In this document: positions 1 through 4,385 of the stretch, in pieces
How the letters are laid out: every line of letters starts with the position of its first letter
Numbering within the stretch: the first letter of the stretch is position 1
Assembly: GCA_030591905.1 (NCBI GenBank)
Contig: JAUVAE010000036.1
Span: 1 to 7,020 of the forward strand
Source of the DNA: Candidatus Komeilibacteria bacterium
GTDB taxonomy: Bacteria > Patescibacteriota > Patescibacteriia > UBA1558 > S5-K13
Length of the DNA: 7,020 nucleotides
Reading direction: 5' to 3'
Position numbers and translations under genes: made by a program
The notes under the pieces: model-generated
Databases searched by the model: none
Seen by the model: only the letters and a program-made list of their open reading frames with translations
What the model was told of the DNA's origin: nothing

Positions 1-145
1 ATGAAATGTATTTTCCTGTATATGATATAATCGAATAAGAAATATTTTCAGGGATAAATTCAGGTTCACCCTCTTCCACTCCAACATACCCCATTGAATC
101 TGTCTTAATAAGATAAACATCACATTCACTCTTTGACCTATAATA
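1..145 (-). pseudogene. Fragment of a T9SS-secreted protein, region preceding the sorting domain
   Basis: Read on the minus strand, the frame opens after a TAA at 148-146 and stays open to the left window edge. It encodes DVYLIKTDSMGYVGVEE followed by GEPEFIPENIS. The DVYLIKTDS-x-G motif is common near the end of the beta-propeller or repeat part of secreted proteins in Bacteroidota, Ignavibacteria and Cloacimonadota, just before a type IX secretion sorting domain. No start codon or upstream gene body is attached. Instead the frame follows directly, in another register, after sorting-domain sequence that should come later in such a protein. I therefore read it as a displaced remnant. The match rests on remembered motifs, not a search. 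Confidence 0.4.
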
Positions 146-336
146 TTATATATACTGATATTAACTTCTGTTTTCTCAGGGAGATAAAATATTAACGAAG
201 TTTCATCTGAAAATATATTATTTCAGCAGACAAATGAATACTGAATATTAATATTAATAGCATTCCCAGTACTCTGAGCTATAGAGAAATTATCCTGTCC
301 TTCATATCTTAATTTATTTACAACAGGATACATCAT
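127..336 (-). pseudogene. T9SS C-terminal sorting-domain remnant with an in-frame stop
   Basis: One minus-strand frame starts at an ATG pair (336-331), encodes 37 residues of unrecognised sequence (MMYPVVNKLRYEGQDNF...), and meets TGA at 225-223. The same frame continues with FSDETSLIFYLPEKTEV and then NISIYNIIGQRV. The pattern S-x-x-T-x-L-x-F-x-LPE-x-T-x-V-x-I-x-IYN-x-x-GQ-x-V is the classic type IX secretion sorting domain, the signal that exports and anchors proteins in Bacteroidota-type outer membranes. After GQRV (to 127) the frame loses all resemblance, and the related DVYLIKTDS piece begins in a different frame. The internal stop and the frame break mark it as non-functional. It lies 11 bases downstream of vapC. 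Confidence 0.45.
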
Positions 337-347
337 TTGGATATTTA

Positions 348-728
348 TTATCCAGTTAACTTAAGTTTAATTACATTATTAATCAACTTGAAATGATTAT
401 CAAGAGTATATATCTCACAGAGATTCTGTATGGCATTTTGAACGATAATCAAATCTGGTAATCCAATTCCGTTAATGCCTTTTTTCAAACATCTGTACTG
501 ATAATCAATTATTTGATCCCAATTAATATTCATATCTAGTTTATTAATTGAATTCAGTAGACTGATTACTGTTCTTTGCTTTTTGATTTTCAAAAATGGA
601 ATAAGTTCAGCAAGAATTAAATCATTAACAACTACAATATTTTCATTAATTAAATAGTCCAGCTTTCCTGATTTACTTCCACCCTTAAAATAATCAATCC
701 AAATAGAAGTATCTACGATTACCTGCAT
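348..728 (-). CDS. vapC: VapC-type PIN-domain ribonuclease toxin
   Basis: This is a 126-residue protein, the usual length for a single PIN domain. PIN toxins are Mg2+-dependent RNases that cut tRNA, rRNA or mRNA when freed from their antitoxin. The acidic catalytic set is visible: Asp6 in VDTSIWIDYF, Glu41 in LILAEL, Asp92 in GLPDLIIVQNA, and Asp110 in TLDNHF. The ATG at 728 overlaps the stop of an upstream antitoxin reading frame by 10 bases, the translational coupling typical of vapBC. The family is clear; the RNA target cannot be read from sequence. The gene sits beside T9SS remnants and ends ~70 bases from a junction with truncated queA, so it may belong to a different replicon or organism than the rest of the window. 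Confidence 0.88.
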   Translation of the reverse strand: MQVIVDTSIWIDYFKGGSKSGKLDYLINENIVVVNDLILAELIPFLKIKKQRTVISLLNSINKLDMNINWDQIIDYQYRCLKKGINGIGLPDLIIVQNAIQNLCEIYTLDNHFKLINNVIKLKLTG

Positions 729-800
729 TCTCTACTCCGCAACTCATTCATATCAATATCAAGATCAATCTTGCCTTTGAATTTTTTGAGTCCAGAGACT
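719..800 (-). CDS. vapB: VapB-type antitoxin, C-terminal tail only
   Basis: Immediately upstream of vapC on the minus strand, a frame ending at the TAA 721-719 encodes SGLKKFKGKIDLDIDMNELR plus a few residues. A K/F-x-GK-I-[acidic/hydrophobic]-L/M-R tail is the standard toxin-binding C-terminus of VapB antitoxins. The 10-base overlap with vapC supports the pairing. The N-terminal DNA-binding part is missing: recognisable sequence stops around 789-800, exactly where queA homology begins on the other strand. The remaining ~25 residues could not act as an antitoxin alone. The toxin therefore appears orphaned in this sequence, unless the join at ~795 is an assembly artefact. Confidence 0.6.
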
Positions 801-1310
801 GCTCCGACAGCAGGATTACATTTTACTAATCGTTTAATGACTAAGTTAAAGAAGCGAGGAGTAATTTTTAAATATGTGACTCTACATGTCGGTTTAGGAA
901 CTTTTGAATCAGTTAAAGAAAAAAAAATAGAGGACCATCAAATCCATTCCGAGTTTGGAATTTTAGATAAAGCTACAGCTGATTATTTGAATAAAGCTAA
1001 AAAAGATGGTCGAAGAATTATCATTGTCGGAACTACTACTGTACGAATCATGGAAGCTTTTGCCAGTCAAAAAGGAACTTTAAAATCCCAGAAAAAATGG
1101 ATAGATATATTTATCTATCCTGGATATAAATTTAAATTTGTTAGTAATTTAATTACTAATTTTCATTTACCACAATCAACTCTTTTAATGTTAATTTCAG
1201 CTTTAGCTGGGAAAACTTTAGTTAAAAAAGCGTACCAAAAAGCTATTAAAGATAAGTATCGATTTTATTCTTTTGGAGACGTAATGTTGATTAATGATTT
1301 TGAGAAATAA
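771..1310 (+). CDS. queA: S-adenosylmethionine:tRNA ribosyltransferase-isomerase QueA, 5'-truncated
   Basis: QueA moves the ribosyl part of AdoMet onto 7-aminomethyl-7-deazaguanine at the tRNA wobble position, making epoxyqueuosine. Numbered from a TTG at 771, the C-terminal half is excellent: APTAGLHF (11-18), YVTLHVGLGTF (35-45), the H-x-x-HSE stretch (56-61), GTTTVR (87-92), IFIYPGY (113-119), TNFHLPQSTLLMLISALAG (129-147) and KYRFYSFGD (162-170). The family is normally ~340-356 residues; about 170 are QueA-like here, so the N-terminal half is gone. Similarity starts only at about base 798; the ~9 codons before it come from the antisense of vapB, and the TTG is almost certainly an artefact. 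As it stands the product should be inactive. A terminator follows the stop directly. Confidence 0.88.
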   Translation: MPLNFLSPETAPTAGLHFTNRLMTKLKKRGVIFKYVTLHVGLGTFESVKEKKIEDHQIHSEFGILDKATADYLNKAKKDGRRIIIVGTTTVRIMEAFASQKGTLKSQKKWIDIFIYPGYKFKFVSNLITNFHLPQSTLLMLISALAGKTLVKKAYQKAIKDKYRFYSFGDVMLINDFEK

Positions 1311-1311
1311 A

Positions 1312-1349
1312 AAAGCTTCTTTATAAAGAGAAAAGAAGCTTTAAATTTT
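1312..1349. terminator. Bidirectional intrinsic terminator between queA and the small membrane gene
   Basis: A perfect 11-bp stem (AAAGCTTCTTT at 1312-1322, AAAGAAGCTTT at 1332-1342) closes a 9-base loop. It starts two bases after the queA stop and reaches the stop codon of the convergent small gene at 1343-1341. T-rich sequence follows on both strands, so it can end both units. Confidence 0.75.
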
Positions 1350-1496
1350 AAGCCATAAACAGACATTAACAGCTGTAATTATGAAAATGAATGCGCAGTT
1401 AGTAAAAGTATCAGGTTCTTTTTTTTGAGATTTAAGTATTTTTATTATCGAAAAGATACTTGTTAATGTCACTACAACATATATTGCAATTTTCAT
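1341..1496 (-). CDS. Small two-helix membrane protein, 51 residues
   Basis: The frame begins with ATG at 1496-1494, preceded by a strong GGAGGTG Shine-Dalgarno sequence (1505-1499), and ends at TAA 1343-1341. The product has a hydrophobic segment at about 2-21, a charged loop KSQKKEPD (22-29), and a second hydrophobic segment at about 34-49. This suggests a helical hairpin with the basic loop in the cytoplasm. I do not recognise the family. A consensus promoter sits just upstream, overlapping the ychF stop codon, and the shared terminator lies at its 3' end, so it looks like a single-gene unit that could also be read through from ychF. Promoter, ribosome site, clean two-helix pattern and terminator together make a real gene likely despite its size. 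Confidence 0.7.
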   Translation of the reverse strand: MKIAIYVVVTLTSIFSIIKILKSQKKEPDTFTNCAFIFIITAVNVCLWLKI

Positions 1497-1528
1497 TTCA
1501 CCTCCAGATTTTTTAATTTTAATAGTAT

Positions 1529-1557
1529 ATCTTAATTTAAAAAATCTAATATGTCAA
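1529..1557 (-). promoter_or_regulatory. Sigma70-type promoter for the 51-residue membrane protein
   Basis: On the minus strand, TTGACA (1557-1552, perfect -35) is followed after 17 bases by TAAGAT (1534-1529, -10). Transcription would begin near 1522, about 25 bases before the start codon. The -35 box directly abuts the TAA of ychF (1560-1558). Confidence 0.6.
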
Positions 1558-2643
1558 TTAATTTGCAAATCTGAAAACCATAACATCTCCATCTTGAGTA
1601 ATATAATCTTTACCTTCTAATCTAATTAATCCTTTTTCTTTGGCCTGTACTTCTCCACCAGCATCAAGTAAATTTTTCCAATTAATAACTTCTGCTCTGA
1701 TAAATCCTTCTTCAAAATCTGTATGTATTTTTCCAGCTGCTTGGGGAGCTTTAGCTCCTTTTTTAATTGTCCAAGCTCGAGATTCTTTAGGTCCGCTGGT
1801 TAAAAATGTTATTAAATCAAGGGCTTTATATGATTCTTTAATTAATTTATTTAAGCCTGTATTTTGGATTCCTAATTCGTTCATATATTCTTGTAGGTCA
1901 TTTCCTTCTCCCGCGGACGGGATCCCGTTTTGCGGTGATAATTCAGCTAACTCAGATTCTAGCTTGGCACAAATAGTTAAACCATTCTCAGCTTTGTCGT
2001 TTATTTCATTTTCATCAACGTTATAAACATAAAGCATTGGTTTAATAGTGAGTAGACTATAACTTTTAATTAATTTTTTTTCTTCTATATTTAAATCTGT
2101 TTCTATAGCAAGTTTATTATTTTCTAAAGTATTTTTAATTTTATCTAGGACAGTTTTTAATTTATCTACCTCTTTATCATGTGGCCCCTTGAGTTGGGAG
2201 TTTATTTTATCTAAGAGTTTGTTTATAATTTCTAAATCTGCCATTATTAATTCTAGATTTATAACCTCTTGATCGCTCTGGGGATTTATTTCGCCATGAA
2301 CATGAGTAACATTAGGATCATTAAATCTACGGACAACCTGTAAGATAGCGTCAACTTCTCTAATATTAGATAAAAATTTATTACCCAAACCTTCTCCTTT
2401 GGAAGCTCCTTTTACTAATCCAGCAATATCAAGAAATTCTATTGTAGTATAAATAGTTTTTTCAGACTTATGTATTTTAGATAGAGCGTCTAATCTTTCA
2501 TCGGGCACAGTGACTACACCCACATTTGGTTCAATAGTACAAAAGGGGTAATTAGATGCATCTACTTGTTTCTTTGTTAAGGCTTTAAATAATGTTGATT
2601 TTCCAACATTTGGTAAGCCTACTATTCCAATTGAAAATGACAT
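1558..2643 (-). CDS. ychF: Redox-regulated ribosome-associated ATPase YchF (OLA1/Obg-like)
   Basis: The protein has 361 residues, a normal family length. YchF/OLA1 belongs to the Obg-like branch of TRAFAC P-loop NTPases, prefers ATP over GTP, binds ribosomes and modulates translation and stress responses. Visible features in order: P-loop GLPNVGKST (9-17), switch I region with the FCTIEPN motif (34-40), DIAG Walker B/G3 (72-75) in FLDIAGLVKGASKGEGLGNKF, a helical coiled-coil insert (~115-200), NVDE at the G4 position (208-211; its Glu fits ATP preference), and a C-terminal TGS domain (~278-361) with the signature RAWTIKKGAKAPQAAGKIHT. Residues ~238-247 come from a GC-rich palindromic insert described separately. 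No clear Shine-Dalgarno precedes the ATG at 2643. It is divergent from the 2779 membrane gene, and no terminator lies before the downstream small gene. Confidence 0.97.
   Translation of the reverse strand: MSFSIGIVGLPNVGKSTLFKALTKKQVDASNYPFCTIEPNVGVVTVPDERLDALSKIHKSEKTIYTTIEFLDIAGLVKGASKGEGLGNKFLSNIREVDAILQVVRRFNDPNVTHVHGEINPQSDQEVINLELIMADLEIINKLLDKINSQLKGPHDKEVDKLKTVLDKIKNTLENNKLAIETDLNIEEKKLIKSYSLLTIKPMLYVYNVDENEINDKAENGLTICAKLESELAELSPQNGIPSAGEGNDLQEYMNELGIQNTGLNKLIKESYKALDLITFLTSGPKESRAWTIKKGAKAPQAAGKIHTDFEEGFIRAEVINWKNLLDAGGEVQAKEKGLIRLEGKDYITQDGDVMVFRFAN
1903..1932. repeat. GC-rich palindromic insert inside ychF (in frame)
   Basis: Within an otherwise AT-rich gene, about 30 bases are strongly GC-rich. 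They contain the perfect 12-bp palindrome ACGGGATCCCGT (1917-1928), the palindrome CCGCGG (1911-1916), and an overlapping TCCCG/CGGGA hairpin (1909-1913 with 1918-1922). On the ychF strand they encode QNGIPSAGEG (238-247), between the conserved ELAELS and LQEYMNELG. Comparing with E. coli YchF from memory, this segment is about ten residues longer here. Length divisible by three, palindromy and base composition suggest a mobile palindromic element inserted without breaking the frame. Confidence 0.55.
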
Positions 2644-2667
2644 ATTTTATTAGTGATTAGCTTTTAT

Positions 2668-2680
2668 TTTACAATGTAAA
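2668..2680. promoter_or_regulatory. Short inverted repeat upstream of ychF
   Basis: TTTACA-A-TGTAAA forms a 6-bp inverted repeat with a single central base in the ychF / 2779-gene divergent region. Its spacing suits a dimeric repressor site, but such AT-rich palindromes also arise by chance, and no regulator is nearby. Confidence 0.2.
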
Positions 2681-2700
2681 TTTACCTGATATTTGCTTAT

Positions 2701-2709
2701 TTGTCCACA
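2701..2709 (+). promoter_or_regulatory. DnaA-box-like 9-mer (copy 1)
   Basis: TTGTCCACA differs by one base from the E. coli DnaA box TTATCCACA and matches the form used by high-GC actinobacteria. It lies in a longer 14-base repeat, TTTGTCCACATTTT (2700-2713), whose only other copy in the window is at 3206-3219. With two copies and no dnaA or dnaN in view, an origin is not supported. Confidence 0.25.
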
Positions 2710-2716
2710 TTTTGCC

Positions 2717-2745
2717 TTTACATTTTTATTAATATGTATTAAGAT
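2717..2745 (+). promoter_or_regulatory. Candidate promoter for the 2779 membrane gene
   Basis: TTTACA (2717-2722, five of six -35 bases) and TAAGAT (2740-2745) are separated by 17 bases. The -10 sequence and spacing are the same as in the promoter at 1529-1557. The start point would fall near 2752, about 27 bases before the ATG. Confidence 0.45.
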
Positions 2746-2778
2746 TTAAAATCAAATAAAAAAATATTGGAGGATATT

Positions 2779-3132
2779 ATGAAAAAAGTATTATTTATGG
2801 TCATATTGGGGTTATTGGTGTCTTCGGCTTTGGTTGGTAGTGGAAGTGAAGTGACGTTTTTAAGTTTCTTGTCAGGTTTATTTATGATTCTTACGTTTTT
2901 TGGGATCATATTTATGGTTGTTGGTTTTCTTTTTATTAAATCCGCAGAGAAAAAACCCATCTTTTTGTTTGCTAAAACTTCAGTTGTTTTTTTAGCCGTT
3001 GCTACAGTTTTAGCTCTAATACTTTTTGTTACAATTTCAGATTTTAATAACTGGAATTTGATGGTTATAATTGTGTTAGTTTTTTCTGTTTTTATTGTTC
3101 GAAGTATGAAAAGATCAAGAACTAACCACTAA
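2779..3132 (+). CDS. Unrecognised multi-pass membrane protein, 117 residues
   Basis: The ATG at 2779 is preferred over an upstream in-frame TTG at 2767 because GGAGG (2769-2773) sits five bases before it and overlaps the TTG. The protein begins MKKVLFMVILGLLVSSALVG, a membrane anchor or signal-like helix (4-20). Further hydrophobic helices follow at about 27-53, 64-87 and 93-108, with a lysine-containing loop SAEKKP (55-60) and a basic tail RSMKRSRTNH. No catalytic motif or known domain is apparent, so no function is proposed. It appears to be its own transcription unit, with a promoter at 2717-2745 and a hairpin terminator after the stop. It is flanked by the two copies of the TTTGTCCACATTTT repeat. 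Confidence 0.8.
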   Translation: MKKVLFMVILGLLVSSALVGSGSEVTFLSFLSGLFMILTFFGIIFMVVGFLFIKSAEKKPIFLFAKTSVVFLAVATVLALILFVTISDFNNWNLMVIIVLVFSVFIVRSMKRSRTNH

Positions 3133-3157
3133 CCATGAGCTGTAAGTTTAATTTTTT

Positions 3158-3200
3158 AAGGAAATTTGGTATTAATATTAGATTTCCTTTTTTATTTTTT
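3158..3200 (+). terminator. Intrinsic terminator after the 2779 gene
   Basis: AAGGAAAT (3158-3165) pairs with ATTTCCTT (3182-3189) across a 16-base AT-rich loop, followed by a long T-rich tract to 3200. The stem is only 8 bp and AT-rich, but position and T-run fit. Confidence 0.5.
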
Positions 3201-3206
3201 ACCTTT

Positions 3207-3215
3207 TTGTCCACA
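3207..3215 (+). promoter_or_regulatory. DnaA-box-like 9-mer (copy 2)
   Basis: This is the second TTGTCCACA, within the same 14-base repeat (3206-3219). It lies between the terminator of the 2779 gene and the palindromic promoter of the translin gene. Confidence 0.25.
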
Positions 3216-3235
3216 TTTTTACAAAACAAAATTTC

Positions 3236-3278
3236 ATCCCCACACTTTATTTGAAAGTGTGGGGATTTATGCTATAGT
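3236..3278 (+). promoter_or_regulatory. Strong promoter embedded in a 13-bp-arm palindrome, upstream of the translin gene
   Basis: ATCCCCACACTTT (3236-3248) and AAAGTGTGGGGAT (3254-3266) form a perfect 13-bp inverted repeat around ATTTG. The right arm overlaps TTGAAA (3251-3256), a good -35 box. After 16 bases comes TATAGT (3273-3278) with an extended -10 TG at 3270-3271. Transcription would start near 3285, leaving a ~27-base leader without a Shine-Dalgarno. Because the palindrome covers the -35 and most of the spacer, it is well placed to be an operator. Alternatively it is a weak terminator for upstream reads, though the T-run is poor. Confidence 0.6.
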
Positions 3279-3311
3279 ATAGTCTACTAATAAATTAATA
3301 AATTTAATATT

Positions 3312-3884
3312 ATGTCTAAAAAAATATTCGATAAAATTTTAAAAGACTTAAAACTTTATTATCAAGAGAGAGGAATTTTACACAAAATTTCTTCCGAAGG
3401 ACTTACTAAAAGTAAACAAGCAATTTTTACAGCTCATGATGGTGAAATTGCTAAAGCCGAGAAAATTTTAAAAGAAGTTCGAGGTTTATTAACAGATTTG
3501 AACAAGAAATATAATTACAGCAATAGACTCCAATTTGAAGGATCTTATCGGGCCTGTGTGGAAGAATTTTTAGAAGCTACTTTTTTTGTAGCAACTTTAA
3601 AAGGAAAAGAATTAAAACTAGATCCTGACTTTCATTTTGGACCAGAAGAATATATTGGAGGCTTATGTGATTTAACTGGTGAATTAGTGAGACAAGCAGT
3701 TTTATTAGGAAATAAAAAGAATTTATCTAAAATTAAGAAATATACTAAGATGACTAAAGAAGTAGTAGGTTTTATGATGCAACTTTATATTTCTGGAAAA
3801 TCAAGACAAAAATTTGATGAAGCTAAAAGAAATCTAAAAAGATTAGAACAAATTGTTTATGAAATTAATTTAAAAAATAATTAA
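3312..3884 (+). CDS. Translin-family protein
   Basis: This 190-residue, all-helical protein matches the translin/TRAX fold. The best signature is EEYIGGLCDLTGELVRQAVL (112-131), the conserved E-Y-x-x-G-x-x-DLTGEL helix. Upstream, SYRACVEEFLEATFF (78-92) matches the region carrying the acidic residues of TRAX, and E84, E85, E88, D120 and E124 are present. Translin and TRAX form octameric single-stranded RNA/DNA-binding shells in eukaryotes, where TRAX is a Mg2+-dependent RNase. Archaeal and bacterial relatives are less characterised, so a role in RNA binding or cleavage is an inference from the family. The gene has a strong promoter inside a long palindrome and no Shine-Dalgarno. A small basic protein gene follows 23 bases downstream with no intervening terminator, so the two are probably cotranscribed. 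Confidence 0.85.
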   Translation: MSKKIFDKILKDLKLYYQERGILHKISSEGLTKSKQAIFTAHDGEIAKAEKILKEVRGLLTDLNKKYNYSNRLQFEGSYRACVEEFLEATFFVATLKGKELKLDPDFHFGPEEYIGGLCDLTGELVRQAVLLGNKKNLSKIKKYTKMTKEVVGFMMQLYISGKSRQKFDEAKRNLKRLEQIVYEINLKNN

Positions 3885-3907
3885 AAAGGAAGGAAGTAAA
3901 AATAAAA

Positions 3908-4036
3908 ATGCACCGATTACCTAAAAGTGTCAGGAGATATATCGCCCACCAGAAAGCTAGTATCCGGAGGAATTTTTCTGATAGTCTAGAAGTAGAGGAT
4001 AAAATTAGAAACTTATATAGTAAATTTGGATTATAA
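3908..4036 (+). CDS. Small basic protein, copy A (42 residues)
   Basis: ATG at 3908 to TAA at 4034-4036. An AAGGAAGG purine run lies 11-18 bases upstream, a somewhat distant ribosome site. The product starts MHRLPKSVRRYI, has ten Lys/Arg against four acidic residues, and ends IRNLYSKF-GL. It is predicted helical and is probably nucleic-acid or ribosome binding, an inference from charge alone. Residues 3-41 align without gaps to residues 9-47 of the protein at 4386-4529, with 16 of 39 identities (R-L-x-K, R-x-x-I, K-A-x-I-x-R, D, E, K-I, Y-x-KF). Such conservation between two tiny frames argues strongly that both are real. The family is not one I can name. It follows the translin gene in a probable operon and ends at its own terminator. 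Confidence 0.72.
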   Translation: MHRLPKSVRRYIAHQKASIRRNFSDSLEVEDKIRNLYSKFGL

Positions 4037-4049
4037 TTTTTAAATATTA

Positions 4050-4087
4050 CCCTAAACCATTTACTTTGCTCAGGTTTAGGGTTTTTT
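4050..4087 (+). terminator. Intrinsic terminator after small basic protein A
   Basis: CCCTAAACC (4050-4058) pairs perfectly with GGTTTAGGG (4073-4081) over a 14-base loop, followed by six T (4082-4087). It closes the translin / small-protein unit. Confidence 0.85.
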
Positions 4088-4101
4088 ATTTAGCGATGTA
4101 G

Positions 4102-4301
4102 AGCGAGAGGAATATAAAAGCAATCTTTTATATTTCCGCTGTGTCCGCCATAGTCCTGAGTTTATCGAAGGACGAAGGCGGAAGCCGAGCTTGCCTACCG
4201 GCAGGCAGGGAGCTAACACAGGTTCAATACCTCGGAGCTTGCTCCGAATTTGTATGAATGGAGCGAGTTCTGATTAACTACCCCACCAGCTTGCTGCGGG
4301 G
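4102..4301. repeat. Cluster of five GC-rich palindromes (REP-like), no gene
   Basis: The 349-base gap between the two small basic genes holds no credible frame but five successive hairpins. (A) GGAATATAAAAG / CTTTTATATTTCC (4109-4137). (B) TCCGCC / GGCGGA (4144-4149, 4177-4182) enclosing GTCCT / AGGAC, with the TCCTGAG-n-ATCGAAGGA core. (C) AGCT...AGCT (4188-4214) enclosing TGCCT / AGGCA. (D) TCGGAGCTTGCTCCGA (4232-4247). (E) CCCC...GGGG (4281-4301) enclosing CAGCTTGCTG. C, D and E share AGCTTGC. Cores like CTGAG...TCGAAGG and TGCC-n-CCGGCAGGCA are, to my knowledge, dispersed palindromes in many bacterial genomes including CPR. They may be mobile, or a structured RNA. Confidence 0.65.
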
Positions 4302-4321
4302 AAACTTTATTTACTAATTGA

Positions 4322-4350
4322 TTGACAAAGTATACTAAAAGTTATAAGTT
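4322..4350 (+). promoter_or_regulatory. Promoter for small basic protein B
   Basis: TTGACA (4322-4327) is a perfect -35. The -10 is either TATAAG (4343-4348, spacing 15) or TAAGTT (4345-4350, spacing 17). The start point near 4355 leaves about 30 bases before the ATG, including a strong AGAGGAGG ribosome site (4374-4381). Confidence 0.55.
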
Positions 4351-4385
4351 GTAGAAAAGAGGGTAATATTTGAAGAGGAGGAATC

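Noticed and set aside
1640..2026. Plus-strand open frame of 128 codons
   Set aside because: It lies wholly antisense to ychF, whose motifs are unmistakable, and its product has no recognisable pattern.
2739..2960. Minus-strand open frame of 73 codons
   Set aside because: It is antisense to the 2779 membrane gene, which has a ribosome site, promoter and terminator. It has no features of its own.
2701..3215. Replication origin
   Set aside because: There are only two DnaA-box-like 9-mers about 500 bases apart, no dnaA, dnaN or similar gene, and no dense box cluster.
4212..4247. GGTTCAATACC resembling a tRNA T-loop
   Set aside because: No 5-bp T-stem, acceptor stem or anticodon arm can be drawn around it. 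It lies between two simple hairpins of the palindrome cluster.
4102..4301. CRISPR array
   Set aside because: The hairpins differ from each other and are irregularly spaced. There is no repeated direct unit with equal spacers and no cas gene.
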